Source of the DNA: Roseovarius tolerans
Lineage (GTDB): Bacteria; Pseudomonadota; Alphaproteobacteria; Rhodobacterales; Rhodobacteraceae
Length of the DNA stretch: 64,000 bases
Direction of reading: 5' to 3'
Assembly (NCBI RefSeq): GCF_900109855.1
Contig: NZ_FOBO01000004.1
Coordinates: 186,001 to 250,000 of the forward strand
The position numbers and the translations under genes are program-made. Shown one piece after another: positions 55,122-64,000 of this stretch; within the stretch, counting starts at the first letter, position 1, and every line of letters starts with the position of its first letter. The notes beneath the pieces were generated by a model that saw only the letters and a program-made list of their open reading frames with translations, was not told where the DNA came from and ran no database searches.

Positions 55122-55903
55122 GCTGTCATCGTCCAGATCAGGGTTTGCGGATGCGCGATCGAGATCGGATCGACCAGGCTCGAAGCCGCGCTCACGGCGG
55201 CCGGGATCAAGAATGGCAGCAAAGATCCTAACACGACGTTAAGACCGGCATCCCGGCGCAGCCGGTGCAGCACATCGCCGCCGCCCGTGGGATCGAAAAG
55301 CGGCAGGTTGATCCAGACGTTGAAGGCTCCCGACCGGGCGGGCCAGCCCAGCAGACGCACCAGCGTGAGAAAGACCAGGATCATCCCCAGCGACACGGTA
55401 TAGGCCACGCCCGCCGCCATGCGCACCATTTCGATCAGGGCCGCATCGGCATCGGCGGGCATCATCAGCACCACAAGGCGCACCGGGGAGTAGGGGAAAT
55501 CCACCGCTTCGCCCAATCCGTGGGCGAAATGCGTGATCAGAACGGTCCAGACCGTCGGATCGTTCTGGCCGCGCAGGATCAGCGACAGGGTAATGAGGAT
55601 CAGCGCGAGCGAGAAGAACTTGATCCGGTTGAACGGCGGCGCAAAGCGGAACTCGATGATGCTGGGATATTCGCCGTAATATTCGATGAAGGTCATGAAC
55701 CCGGCGATGAAGGACAACACGATCACGATCTGCGCAGTGTCCGGTGGTGTGGACGGCATCAGAAGGGCCGGTGTCGCCACCAGCAATGAGATCAGTATGG
55801 CCCGCGCGAGCGCGCCGGGGATTTGTGAGAACAATGCCCGTTCCCTTTCAACTTGGTCGGTCGCGATGCGTCGCCGCGTCCCTGGTCCAACTTGATCCCG
55901 CAT
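54989..55903 (-). CDS. Conserved-type multi-pass membrane protein, unknown function
   Basis: 304 residues from ATG 55903. About six membrane helices (for example AILISLLVATPALLMP, IVIVLSFIAGFMTFIEYYG and GMILVFLTLVRLLGW) between charged loops; cytoplasmic basic tail. No recognised domain. Its end overlaps the EEP gene, suggesting they are expressed together. Confidence 0.75.
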   Translation of the reverse strand: MRDQVGPGTRRRIATDQVERERALFSQIPGALARAILISLLVATPALLMPSTPPDTAQIVIVLSFIAGFMTFIEYYGEYPSIIEFRFAPPFNRIKFFSLALILITLSLILRGQNDPTVWTVLITHFAHGLGEAVDFPYSPVRLVVLMMPADADAALIEMVRMAAGVAYTVSLGMILVFLTLVRLLGWPARSGAFNVWINLPLFDPTGGGDVLHRLRRDAGLNVVLGSLLPFLIPAAVSAASSLVDPISIAHPQTLIWTMTAWAFLPASMLIRGIAMSRIADMIEDKRRRAYAADDLGGNGLQRA

Positions 55904-56115
55904 ATTATGGCGGGGTGCCTCATTTCCGCCCAATTTTTGCCTACTTTCGCAGTTGATCACAAGACTTTGGTGAATCAGACGAAAGATATTGGGCGAATTG
56001 AAGGAGTGACTGGTGCAGGATTACATCATAGTTACGTCAACTTTGCGGCATAACCTCATGTAACCACTCCATCTTGTGGTCCGGGCGGAGTGAGGCACAG
56101 GGGCGCCGACCAATG

Positions 56116-56147
56116 AAAAACGCCGCGAGCGGTGTCGCGGCGTTTTT
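56116..56147 (-). terminator. Terminator after leuCD
   Basis: AAAAACGCCGCGA and TCGCGGCGTTTTT form a perfect 13-bp stem around GCGGTG. Strong intrinsic terminator 21 bases beyond the leuD stop; symmetrical, so bidirectional. Confidence 0.88.
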
Positions 56148-56168
56148 GATGTTTGCGATATCCGGGGC

Positions 56169-56774
56169 TCAGACCCAGGGGCGTGCTTGTGCCGCGCGCG
56201 CCTCAAAGACGTCGATGGCGTCGGCCTTGGCCAGCGTCAGGCCGATATCGTCGAGGCCTTCGAGAAGGCAGTGCTTCTTGAAGGCGTCCACCTCGAAGGC
56301 GAACACTTCGCCGTCCGAGGTTGAGACGGTCTGCGCCTCGAGATCGACTTCGATGCGGGCATTGGCGCCTTTCTCGGCCTCTTTCATCAGCACGTCGACC
56401 TGGTCTTGCGGCAGGGCGATGGGCAGGATGCCGTTCTTGAAGCAGTTGTTGTAGAAGATGTCTGCATAGGAGGGCGCGATCACGCAGCGGATGCCGAAAT
56501 CCTTGATCGCCCAGGGGGCGTGCTCGCGGCTGGAGCCGCAGCCGAAATTATCGCCCGCGACAAGGATCTGCGCGTCGCGGTATTGCGGCTTGTTGAGGAC
56601 GAAATCGGGGATCTCGTTGCCGTCATCGTCATAGCGCATCTCGTCGAAGAGATTGATGCCCAGTCCCGACCGCTTGATCGTCTTGAGGAATTGCTTGGGG
56701 ATGATCATGTCGGTATCGACATTGATCAGCGGCAGGGGCGCGGCAATGCCGCTGAGTTTTTCGAACTTTTCCAT
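56169..56774 (-). CDS. leuD: 3-isopropylmalate dehydratase small subunit
   Basis: 201 residues, full length. Swivel-domain motifs: [15 protein letters not shown] near residue 18 and [17 protein letters not shown] near 75-90, then [14 protein letters not shown]. Pairs with LeuC. Its ATG shares one base with the leuC stop (TAATG). Confidence 0.97.
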   Translation of the reverse strand: MEKFEKLSGIAAPLPLINVDTDMIIPKQFLKTIKRSGLGINLFDEMRYDDDGNEIPDFVLNKPQYRDAQILVAGDNFGCGSSREHAPWAIKDFGIRCVIAPSYADIFYNNCFKNGILPIALPQDQVDVLMKEAEKGANARIEVDLEAQTVSTSDGEVFAFEVDAFKKHCLLEGLDDIGLTLAKADAIDVFEARAAQARPWV

Positions 56775-58174
56775 TACATCATCTCCCGAATATCGGTCAG
56801 CCGACCGGTCACGGCTGCCGCCGCAGCCATGGCGGGGCTCATCAGGTGGGTGCGGCCGCCGCGGCCCTGACGGCCCTCGAAATTGCGGTTCGAGGTGGCC
56901 GCGCAACGCTCGCCGGGGCTGAGCTGATCGGGGTTCATGGCGAGGCACATGGAGCAGCCCGCAAGGCGCCATTCGAATCCTGCCTCCTTGAAGATGTCGG
57001 CGAGCCCCTCTTCCTCGGCCTGGGCGCGCACGAGGCCGGAGCCCGGCACGATCATGGCGCGTTTCACCGCGATCTTCTTGCCTTTCAGGATTTCGGCGGC
57101 AGCGCGCAGGTCTTCGATGCGGCCATTGGTGCAGGAGCCGATGAAGACGGTGTCGATCTCGACCTCGCTCAGCTTTTGCCCCGGCTTGAGACCCATGTAG
57201 TCGAGCGCGCGTTTCACGGCATCGACCTTGCCACCGGCGAAGCTGGAGGGATCGGGGACCTCGGCGTTGATCGGCAGCACGTCTTCGGGGCTGGTGCCCC
57301 ATGTGACGACCGGCGCGATTTCCTCGCCCTTGAGGGTCACGACCTTGTCCCAATGCGCGTCATCGTCGGAATAGAGCGTTTTCCACCAATTGAGGGCGGC
57401 CTCCCATTGCGCGCCCTTGGGGGCGTGCGGGCGGCCCTGCACATAGGCAAAGGTCTTGTCGTCCGGGGCGATCAGACCGGCGCGCGCGCCACCCTCGATC
57501 GCCATGTTGCAGACCGTCATGCGGCCCTCCATGCTCAGGTCGCGGATCGCCTCGCCGCAATATTCGATCACGTAGCCGGTGCCGCCGGCGGTGCCGGTGG
57601 CGCCAATGACCGAAAGCGTGATGTCCTTGGCGGTGACGCCGGGGGCCAGCTTGCCGGTGATCTCGACCTTCATGTTCTTCGATTTGGTCTGGATCAGGGT
57701 CTGGGTGGCCAGCACATGCTCGACCTCCGAGGTGCCGATGCCATGCGCGAGCGCACCGAAGGCCCCATGCGTGGCGGTGTGGCTGTCGCCGCAGACCACG
57801 GTCATGCCCGGCAAGGTCCAACCCTGTTCGGGGCCGACGATATGCACGATGCCCTGGCGGACATCGTTCACCGGGTAATAGTGAATGCCGAAATCCTCGG
57901 CGTTCTTGTCGAGTGCCTCGACCTGGATGCGGCTTTCGGGGTTCTCGATCCCATGCACCCGGTCAGGCGTGGTGGGCACGTTGTGATCAGGCACGGCGAT
58001 GGTCTTGTCGGGCGCGCGCACGGTGCGGTTTGCCATACGCAGACCCTCGAAGGCCTGCGGGCTGGTGACCTCGTGCACGAGGTGACGGTCGATATAAAGA
58101 AGGCAGGTGCCGTCCTCGGCCTCGTGGGCGAGATGGGCATCCCAGATCTTGTCATAGAGTGTCTTGGGGGACAT
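56774..58174 (-). CDS. leuC: 3-isopropylmalate dehydratase large subunit
   Basis: 466 residues, full length. Three cysteines for the 4Fe-4S cluster appear in [15 protein letters not shown] and in [13 protein letters not shown]; other family blocks include [22 protein letters not shown] and the N-terminal [16 protein letters not shown]. Isomerises 2-isopropylmalate to 3-isopropylmalate. First gene of the leuCD pair. Confidence 0.97.
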   Translation of the reverse strand: MSPKTLYDKIWDAHLAHEAEDGTCLLYIDRHLVHEVTSPQAFEGLRMANRTVRAPDKTIAVPDHNVPTTPDRVHGIENPESRIQVEALDKNAEDFGIHYYPVNDVRQGIVHIVGPEQGWTLPGMTVVCGDSHTATHGAFGALAHGIGTSEVEHVLATQTLIQTKSKNMKVEITGKLAPGVTAKDITLSVIGATGTAGGTGYVIEYCGEAIRDLSMEGRMTVCNMAIEGGARAGLIAPDDKTFAYVQGRPHAPKGAQWEAALNWWKTLYSDDDAHWDKVVTLKGEEIAPVVTWGTSPEDVLPINAEVPDPSSFAGGKVDAVKRALDYMGLKPGQKLSEVEIDTVFIGSCTNGRIEDLRAAAEILKGKKIAVKRAMIVPGSGLVRAQAEEEGLADIFKEAGFEWRLAGCSMCLAMNPDQLSPGERCAATSNRNFEGRQGRGGRTHLMSPAMAAAAAVTGRLTDIREMM

Positions 58175-58402
58175 GCGTCCTCTCCCGTTTTGCTGGTGGC
58201 TACTTCAGATATGACGGTTGCGCGCGCGGCTCAGGCCCGCGCGGTTATGCTGCGCATCGCCCCGAAAAACCGCCAGGGCAGGCGGGCGCGATCATCCATG
58301 TCGAAAATCCGTGTCATGCACCGCAGATACAGCGCCGTGGCGGCTCTATCAAGAGGGGGCGCCATGCAAAACGGAGGCACGGCCGCGCCCCCGTTTCATC
58401 TT

Positions 58403-58454
58403 GCCCGAAATATTCCGGGGGAGTCGCCCATCGGGCGACGGGGGCAGCGCCCCC
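58403..58454. repeat. REP-like double hairpin
   Basis: GCCCGAAATATTCCGGGGG followed by two perfect hairpins: GTCGCCC/GGGCGAC (58423-58439) and GGGGGC/GCCCCC (58440-58454). It lies in the 295-base gap between leuC and the next gene and directly downstream of the latter's stop. Such CGGAATATTTCGGGC-type sequences are, from memory, common gene-end repeats in Roseobacter genomes. The rest of the gap shows no gene. Confidence 0.5.
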
Positions 58455-58469
58455 ATGCCCCGCCCGGTC

Positions 58470-58964
58470 TCAGGGGGCGTCGGCGATTTCCCCGGTTAGC
58501 GTGAACATCCGCTTGGGTCCGCCCGCCGGTTCGATCTTGAGATGGCCGACACCGCGCAGGCCTGCGAATTGGCCGGTGCCGTTGACCAGCTCCCAAAAGC
58601 CGTCGTCATGCAGCACGGGCTTGTCCTCGCCCTTCATGAAGACGGCGCGGACGGTGAACTTGATGATCGCCACATCGCCGTTCTCAGCCGTGAAGCGCAG
58701 ATAGCCCTGCGGGTCGCCGGCGTGCGGCGGGTTGATGTCATGCCAGCCGAATTCGGTGACATTGGCCCCGGCGAGCACGCCGTCGCCTTCCGAGACGCCC
58801 TCGCGGCGCACGGCAAGGACGAAATGTTTCGATCCGTCGCCCATCTCGAAGCGCATCTGTTCCTGCGGGTCCAGAACCGTGCTGACCGCGACCGGGGCGG
58901 CGAGGGCGGGGCCCGTCATCAGCAGGGCGGCGGCACATGCGGCAAGGTATTTGGTGAAAGTCAT
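58470..58964 (-). CDS. Small periplasmic protein of unknown function
   Basis: 164 residues. Signal peptide 1 to about 22 (GPALAA). The rest is beta-rich, with GDVAIIKFTVRAVFMKGE and GTGQFAGLRGVGHLKIEPAGG, a lipocalin- or allene-oxide-cyclase-barrel-like pattern seen in small secreted proteins. ATG 58964 has AGGAGA upstream. Monocistronic. Confidence 0.75.
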   Translation of the reverse strand: MTFTKYLAACAAALLMTGPALAAPVAVSTVLDPQEQMRFEMGDGSKHFVLAVRREGVSEGDGVLAGANVTEFGWHDINPPHAGDPQGYLRFTAENGDVAIIKFTVRAVFMKGEDKPVLHDDGFWELVNGTGQFAGLRGVGHLKIEPAGGPKRMFTLTGEIADAP

Positions 58965-59119
58965 TTTGCATCTCTCCTGCAACTCATCCAGTGCCGGACC
59001 ACAGGGGGCGGGACCGGCTGGCGGGAAAGTCACATGCCACATGTAACCACTCAACGAGTCTTTGGTTTCAGAGGGTCAAATATACGTGCACATATCGTGA
59101 TCTGCGCATGTGTGTGCGC

Positions 59120-59821
59120 CTAGTCGGGGGCGAGCATGTAGCCCTCGCCGCGCACGGTTTGCAGGTAGCGCGGTTGTTTGGGATCGGATTCGATCTTGCG
59201 GCGCAGGCGGGTGATCTGCACATCGACGGCGCGCTCCTGCGCCTGACCGCCATCGCGGCCCAGATCCTCGACCAGTCGCGCCCGGCTGACCGCCTGGCGC
59301 AGGTTCTCGGCGAAGATCCGCATCAGTTGCACCTCGGTCGCGGTCAGGCGGATGGGCGCGCCTGCGCGGCTGAGTTCGGCGCGCTCGATATCGTAGCGCA
59401 CCGGCCCCATCTGCACGATCTTGGGCTGGGTCGGTTCGGGTTCCGGCTCGGGCATGCGGCGCAGGATGGCGTTGATCCGCAGCAGCAGTTCCTTGGGCTC
59501 GAACGGTTTCGGCAGGTAGTCGTCGGCCCCGGCCTCCAGCCCTTCGATGCGGTCGGGGGTTTCGCCGCGCGCGGTCAGCAGCAGGATCGGTGTGTCATGG
59601 GTTTCGCGGATCGCGCGGGTCAGTTCCACGCCGCTTTCGCCGGGCATCATGACGTCCATCACCAGCAGGTCGAAGTCGAGCCCGACGAGAAGGCGGCGCG
59701 CGTGGGCCGCGTCGCGAGCGACCGACACGAGAAACCCGTTGCGGATGAGAAATTTGCGCAAGAGGTCGCGAATGCGCTCGTCATCGTCGACGATCAGAAG
59801 ATGCGGCGCTGGCTCGCTCAT
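59120..59821 (-). CDS. petR: OmpR-family response regulator, PetR-like
   Basis: 233 residues. Receiver domain with acidic pocket VDDD (11-14), phospho-acceptor Asp56 in VMDVMMPG, Thr in LLTARG and Lys105 in LPKPF; C-terminal winged helix from about 135 (RLTATEVQLMRIFAEN; RAVDVQITRLRRKI). No sensor kinase is adjacent. The MarR gene overlapping upstream matches the petP-petR arrangement of Rhodobacter capsulatus, where PetR is needed for growth. Symbol assigned from this context, not from alignment. Confidence 0.8.
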   Translation of the reverse strand: MSEPAPHLLIVDDDERIRDLLRKFLIRNGFLVSVARDAAHARRLLVGLDFDLLVMDVMMPGESGVELTRAIRETHDTPILLLTARGETPDRIEGLEAGADDYLPKPFEPKELLLRINAILRRMPEPEPEPTQPKIVQMGPVRYDIERAELSRAGAPIRLTATEVQLMRIFAENLRQAVSRARLVEDLGRDGGQAQERAVDVQITRLRRKIESDPKQPRYLQTVRGEGYMLAPD

Positions 59822-60315
59822 GTGTCACTCTCCCGTATGGCGTGATAGCGGCGGCGCATGTCGGGGTCCATCATCGCCTCGAGCACGCGGCGAAAGCCCG
59901 CAACCGATTGCGGACCGGCGGCGCGATAGGCGGCGCGCATGCGCGCGCGCTGCGCATCCGACAGCTTGCGTTCGAGGGCTGCCCCGTCCTCGGTCAGGTA
60001 GAGGTGACGTTCGCGCTTGTCGGTGGTGCCGACGCGGCTCTGGACCAGACCGTCCTCGATCAGGGTACGCAGCACGCGATTGAGCGACTGTTTGGTCACG
60101 CCGAGGGTGGCGAGCAGGTTGTTGACCGTGGTGCCGGGGCTGCGGGCGATGAAGTGGACCGCGCGGTGATGCGCCCGGCCATAGGCCATGGTGGCGAGGA
60201 TGCGATCCGGGTCGGCGGTAAAGCCCTGATAGGCAAAGAACATCGCCTCAATCCCCTGACGCAACTGTTCGTCAGTCAGGAAAAGCAGGTTCTCGCCGCC
60301 CTGTAATTCGGCCAT
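59818..60315 (-). CDS. petP: MarR-family regulator, PetP-like
   Basis: 165 residues. Winged helix with TVNNLLATLGVTKQSLNRVL and the DKRERHLYLTEDG wing. Start ATG 60315 with GAGCGG upstream. It overlaps petR by ATGA, an arrangement conserved in Rhodobacteraceae to my knowledge. Divergent from ilvE. Confidence 0.8.
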   Translation of the reverse strand: MAELQGGENLLFLTDEQLRQGIEAMFFAYQGFTADPDRILATMAYGRAHHRAVHFIARSPGTTVNNLLATLGVTKQSLNRVLRTLIEDGLVQSRVGTTDKRERHLYLTEDGAALERKLSDAQRARMRAAYRAAGPQSVAGFRRVLEAMMDPDMRRRYHAIRESDT

Positions 60316-60480
60316 GCCACCGCTCCGTTCACAAATCACGCGCCTCGATTTCACATTAAGTCAGCTTTATTGACATTCCAAGGGCAAACTGGTAGCGAAT
60401 CGCAGTTTTAGCGCAATTTTATGTCCGGAGTGGACGTATTGGGCGCAACAAATGCAAAAGATGCGCAAAGGAGACGGAAG

Positions 60481-61347
60481 ATGTCTGGCTATGGTGATCG
60501 CGATGGCAAGATCTGGATGGATGGCAAGCTGGTCGAGTGGCGCGATGCCAATGTGCATATCCTGACCCATGCGCTGCATTACGCAAGCTCGGTCTTCGAG
60601 GGCGAGCGCTGCTATGACGGCAAGGTGTTCAAGAGCCGCGCCCATTCCGAACGGCTGCTGAAATCGGGCGAGCTGATGGATATGCCGATCCCCTACACGG
60701 TGGACGAGATCGAGGCCGCCAAGCGCGAGGTGCTGGAGGCCAACGGGCTGAGCAATGCCTATCTGCGGGTGCTGGCGTTTCGCGGCGCGGGCGAGGACAT
60801 GGGCGTCGCCGCCGCGCGCAACCCGATCCGCATGGCGGTGACGGCCTGGGAGTGGGGCAGCTATTACGGCGACGCCAAGACCAAGGGCGCGAAGCTCGAT
60901 ATCGCCAAGTGGAAGCGCCCGAGCCCCGAGACGATCCCGGTCGCGGCCAAGGCGGCGGGGCTCTACATGATCTGCACCATGTCCAAGCACGCCGCCGAGG
61001 CCAAGGGCTGTTCCGACGCGATGTTCCTCGATTATCGCGGCTACGTGGCCGAGGCGACGGGGGCCAACATCTTTTTCGTCAAGGACGGCGAGGTGCATAC
61101 GCCGCTGGCCGACGCGATCCTGAACGGGCTGACCCGGCAGACGGTGATCGGCATGCTCAAGGATCGTCAGGTCAAGGTGCATGAGCGCCACATCATGCCC
61201 GAAGAACTGGAGGGGTTCGAGCAGTGCTGGCTGACCGGTTCTGCCGCCGAGGTGACGCCGGTGGGGCAGATCGGGGATTACAGTTTCGAGGTGGGTGCGA
61301 TGACGCGTGACATCTCGGAGGCTTACGAGGCGCTGGTGCGCGCCTGA
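60481..61347 (+). CDS. ilvE: Branched-chain amino acid aminotransferase
   Basis: 288 residues, fold-type IV PLP enzyme. Visible: THALHYASSVFEGERCYDG (residues 29-47), likely PLP lysine Lys157 in IPVAAKAAGLY, GYVAEATGANIFFVK and the phosphate-site end GLTRQTVIGML. Catalyses the last step of Leu, Ile and Val synthesis. ATG 60481 has AAAGGAGACGGAAG upstream, preferred over the longer frame from 60421. Fits functionally with leuBCD nearby. Confidence 0.92.
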   Translation: MSGYGDRDGKIWMDGKLVEWRDANVHILTHALHYASSVFEGERCYDGKVFKSRAHSERLLKSGELMDMPIPYTVDEIEAAKREVLEANGLSNAYLRVLAFRGAGEDMGVAAARNPIRMAVTAWEWGSYYGDAKTKGAKLDIAKWKRPSPETIPVAAKAAGLYMICTMSKHAAEAKGCSDAMFLDYRGYVAEATGANIFFVKDGEVHTPLADAILNGLTRQTVIGMLKDRQVKVHERHIMPEELEGFEQCWLTGSAAEVTPVGQIGDYSFEVGAMTRDISEAYEALVRA

Positions 61348-62232
61348 CCTTTTGCACCGGGACGAGAGCAGGGCCGTCCGGCGATCCGCCGGGCGGTTTT
61401 CGCGTTTCTCGGGCCTGCGATTCGGGGGTGTCCGGGCAATGGTGGGCCGTGCGGGATAAAGTGACCCTCTGGTGGCGCTTTACTTAAACGTGTCGAAATT
61501 GTGGCCTGTTGCGGGTCAGTGCGTCTGGCGTTTGCGCGAGGCACCTGTGGTGCGACGGGTGCGGCACGGGTGTTCTCGCTTGCGCAACAATAGATTTGGT
61601 CGGCGCGGCTGTTTTGCGGGAGGTCGAGCACTTTTCCGCCGTTGGCCCTCGTCAATCTCACGGTTTCGTGAATTTTGTTTCCTGTGCAGCAACAGTGCGG
61701 CGCGTTTGCTGCGCGAGTCCGCACAGACCGTGCACGGATGGGGGCGGCGGTTGTGGTGAGAATGCGGCGAAACCTTGATCCGATATTGCGAGAAACCCTG
61801 CTCGAAATATGGTGATTTTCTGGCACGGCGCGCCCGGGCGAAAGCCCGTGGTGATCTCGATTCAGAGGGGCATTGCAACCAATGCGTGTAAAATATACCT
61901 CTTCTTGACTTGGCTCGTAGCAAGCGTCATCCTGATTAAGTCTCCTCGGAGCCTATAAAAATTCGTTTGCTGGGATGTGGGGGCATCAATGCGGCAAGGG
62001 TATTTGGCGAAGGAGTGACGTTACGTCATATGCGCTCGGATGCGGAATACGTGTGTTCTTGCATCGCCCGAATGTAGCGCGGTTATTGCCACAATTCGGG
62101 CTTGATTGAGACAGGTGCGCCGGGCTCTCCGGCGTATCGGGAGACGGGGGGCCTGAACTCTCGATCTTCGGTGAGTAACGGTTCGGGGACGTGACGAGTG
62201 CGGAAATCAAGTGCTTCTGGGGAGAAGCTGCC
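61348..62232. other. 885-base region without a convincing gene
   Basis: Open frames on both strands are short, lack ribosome sites and carry no recognisable domain. Notable items: a GAAA-loop hairpin CGGGCGAAAGCCCG (61835-61848), an AT-rich stretch at 61881-61970, and a perfect palindrome at 62016-62028. It may hold a long leader for the sugar transferase gene or a small RNA; nothing proves either. Confidence 0.5.
62016..62028. promoter_or_regulatory. 13-bp perfect palindrome upstream of the sugar transferase
   Basis: TGACGTTACGTCA, symmetrical about its central T, 205 bases before the sugar transferase ATG. Possible regulator site; no family assigned. Confidence 0.45.
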
Positions 62233-62922
62233 ATGCCTTTTGATATTATGTGGGCCAGTACGCGCCCAAATGCCGGAAACTTCAGTGATCGTATCCCGAT
62301 CCCGCCAAGGGGCCGCCTGCTCTATGCGGATCGTCTGAAGCGGGTTCTGGACATCGCCATCGTGCTTCTTGCGGCGCCGCCGGTGTTGCTGACGGTGGGT
62401 GTGCTGTGCCTGTTGATCATGCGCGACGGCAAGTCGCCGTTCTTTGTGCAGCAGCGCGTCGGGCGGCATGGCCGCATCTTTCGCATGCTCAAGCTGCGCA
62501 GCATGGTTGTCGATGCAGAGGCGCGTTTGCAATCCTATCTGGAGGCCAACCCCGCGCGGCGCGCGGAGTGGAAGGTAAACCAGAAACTGCGCCATGATCC
62601 GCGGATCACCCGGATCGGTAGGATCATCCGAAAATCCTCTCTTGATGAGCTGCCGCAGCTTTGGAATGTGCTGATGGGGGATATGTCGATCGTCGGCCCG
62701 CGGCCGATGATGCCCTCGCAGAAGGCGCTCTATCCCGGTGTGGCCTATTACGCGATGCGCCCGGGGATCACCGGGTTCTGGCAGATTTCGGTGCGCAACG
62801 AGAGCAGTTTTGCCGAGCGCGCGCAGTTCGACGCGCAGTATTTCCGGGACCTGTCATTCGCGACAGACCTGCGTGTGATACTGCGCACATTCAGCGTTGT
62901 GTTACGCGGCACCGGTAGCTGA
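62233..62922 (+). CDS. Undecaprenyl-phosphate sugar-1-phosphate transferase (exopolysaccharide initiation)
   Basis: 229 residues of the bacterial sugar transferase (PF02397-type) family. One membrane hairpin (RVLDIAIVLLAAPPVLL, about 37-60), then FFVQQRVGRHGRIFRMLKLR, RKSSLDELPQLWNVLMGDMS and IVGPRPMMPSQ. It starts polysaccharide repeat assembly on the lipid carrier, as ExoY does. ATG 62233 with GGGGAGA. Its end overlaps the convergent glycosyltransferase by 21 bases. Confidence 0.9.
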   Translation: MPFDIMWASTRPNAGNFSDRIPIPPRGRLLYADRLKRVLDIAIVLLAAPPVLLTVGVLCLLIMRDGKSPFFVQQRVGRHGRIFRMLKLRSMVVDAEARLQSYLEANPARRAEWKVNQKLRHDPRITRIGRIIRKSSLDELPQLWNVLMGDMSIVGPRPMMPSQKALYPGVAYYAMRPGITGFWQISVRNESSFAERAQFDAQYFRDLSFATDLRVILRTFSVVLRGTGS

Positions 62923-64000
62923 GGCGCGCGCCGCGAGAAGCTGCGCGCGCACCGTTTTTCCCCAGGATTTCCAGTTGAGGCGGGTCGTGTATTCGCGGCG
63001 GCTGCTGTGGCGCAGTTTCGCGTAGCCGTCGGGATCATCGACATAGCGCGCGATGCAGGCGGCGAAATCGGCGACCGTGGCCTCGGGGGGCAGGGCGTGA
63101 CCGTTGACGCCATTGCGCACCGGAACCCCGCCCACGCGCAGGCAGAGCGATGGCAGCCCATGGGCCGAGGCCTCGCAAAAGGCGAAACCATAGGATTCGT
63201 AGGACGGCATGACCATGAAATGCGCCGTGTCGAGATGGTGCAGGAGGGTCCGGCGCTCGTCCGGCTTGCCCTTGTCGAGATGCGCGTGCACCGTGACATG
63301 GGCGTTGCGGTGGTGATCGGGCGGAGTGCATCCGATGACCGTCAGGCGCGCATCGAGACCGCGTGCGCGCAGGGCCTGCATGGTGTCAAACGCGATCGGA
63401 CCGCCCTTGGCATGCCAGTCGCGCCCCAGCAACAACAGGCGCAGTGGTGCGTCGGCGCTGATCGGCACCGGGGCGGCTGTGCCCGGATCGTCGATATTGG
63501 CACCCCATGGCACCAGATGCGAGGCCGTTGGAGAGAGGCCGTAGAGCGCGTCCGCCTCTGATTTCAGCCATGCGCTGGGCCAGAACAAATGATCGCAGCG
63601 GCGAAACACCCGCCGTTCGGCGCGCAGGATCAACGGGTCGAGCATGCGCGCGAGCCGCAGGTAAGAGCCGAATTCCTGCCCCACCTCGGAGCGTTTGTAG
63701 GCTGTCGGGGTGGCGTCGGAACTGAAAACGCGCAGCATCGGGTAGGGCAGGTTCAGCCCCATGAGCGACTGAAAGCTGTAGGCGCAGAACAGGACGTCAT
63801 ACTGGTCCTCGGCCAATTCGCGCCGCACGCCGCGCGCGATGATCCGCGCGAGGGCCAGATGCGCCCGCCAATCGGCCCGCATGGTGATCCGGTCGGGCAT
63901 TGCCTCGATCATCGCCCGAACCGGTTGTGCCGCGTGCCAGCCGGAACTGAGCACCGTGACCTCGCCGACGTGATCGCGCAATGCCCCACAGATCCGTTGA
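62902..64000 (-). CDS. Glycosyltransferase family 4-like protein, partial at the right edge
   Basis: At least 365 residues; the frame stays open through the window edge, so the N-terminus is missing. The GT-B C-terminal half has LRLLLLGRDWHAKGG and the nucleotide-sugar motif VMPSYESYGFAFCEASAHG, typical of GT4. Probably builds the same surface polysaccharide as the adjacent sugar transferase. Confidence 0.88.
   Translation of the reverse strand, partial: QRICGALRDHVGEVTVLSSGWHAAQPVRAMIEAMPDRITMRADWRAHLALARIIARGVRRELAEDQYDVLFCAYSFQSLMGLNLPYPMLRVFSSDATPTAYKRSEVGQEFGSYLRLARMLDPLILRAERRVFRRCDHLFWPSAWLKSEADALYGLSPTASHLVPWGANIDDPGTAAPVPISADAPLRLLLLGRDWHAKGGPIAFDTMQALRARGLDARLTVIGCTPPDHHRNAHVTVHAHLDKGKPDERRTLLHHLDTAHFMVMPSYESYGFAFCEASAHGLPSLCLRVGGVPVRNGVNGHALPPEATVADFAACIARYVDDPDGYAKLRHSSRREYTTRLNWKSWGKTVRAQLLAARASATGAA

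Noticed and set aside
56846..58504. 552-codon plus-strand open frame
   Set aside because: Antisense to leuC, which is unmistakable; no motif in the plus-strand product.
56056..59050. Shared 13-mer CATGTAACCACTC in two intergenic regions (about 56 kb and 59 kb)
   Set aside because: Chance 13-base matches are expected in 64 kb and no longer similarity surrounds it.
61472..61923. Short open frames in the 885-base gap
   Set aside because: No ribosome site, no domain, overlapping frames on both strands of similar length.
1..64000. CRISPR arrays or rRNA operons
   Set aside because: No regularly spaced repeats and no rRNA-like sequence were seen.

Overview
The window reads as a chromosome segment of a Roseobacter-group alphaproteobacterium (Rhodobacteraceae). 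Support comes from the GC-rich coding style, several TRAP transporters, an hmu haem locus with a RirA-like operator, a PetP/PetR-type regulator pair beside a branched-chain aminotransferase, and a DmdA-like protein of the kind seen in DMSP-degrading marine bacteria. Species cannot be named from the sequence alone.

Layout. (1) 1-4.7 kb: haem uptake, with hmuS-hmuT-hmuU leftward and the TonB receptor rightward from a shared regulatory gap; hmuS appears to have a 1-base frameshift at its start. (2) 4.7-15.4 kb: a peptide-scavenging locus. An SAF-domain oxidoreductase and an IclR regulator face a Dpp-type ABC transporter (five genes), a cytoplasmic gamma-glutamyltransferase and an M20 peptidase, all closely packed. 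(3) 15.6-20.4 kb: an Lrp/AsnC regulator followed by a DmdA-like folate-dependent methyltransferase, an OsmC protein, a crotonase-fold protein lacking both usual catalytic glutamates, and an acyl-CoA ligase. (4) 20.4-28.1 kb: a DUF411 metal-binding protein, a large MscS channel, an alpha/beta hydrolase and a TRAP transporter with a divergent LysR regulator.

(5) 28.1-52.6 kb: a roughly 24.4 kb genomic island inserted in the 3' half of tRNA-Pro(CGG). A 53-nt exact direct repeat marks both ends, and a truncated tyrosine integrase lies next to the tRNA. Cargo: a prokaryotic pentameric ligand-gated ion channel; a six-gene leftward operon (RND adaptor and pump, membrane glycerophosphodiesterase, two HdeD-like proteins, a small secreted protein); an amino-acid ABC importer; a DMT exporter with an odd C-terminus; a polysaccharide deacetylase-fold protein with a partial second copy at the far end of the island; a second TRAP system with LysR regulator; a LysR pseudogene; an HTH gene plus micro-ORF; and a fasciclin-MsrB-DoxX group. 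Truncated genes (rhodanese, LysR, integrase, deacetylase fragment) suggest an old, decaying or composite island.

(6) 52.6-64 kb: core chromosome again: leuB, an EEP-family nuclease/phosphatase-like protein, a membrane protein, leuD, leuC, a small periplasmic protein, petR/petP-like regulators and ilvE (a branched-chain amino acid theme), then an 885-bp gap without a convincing gene, an exopolysaccharide-type sugar transferase and a convergent partial glycosyltransferase running off the right end.
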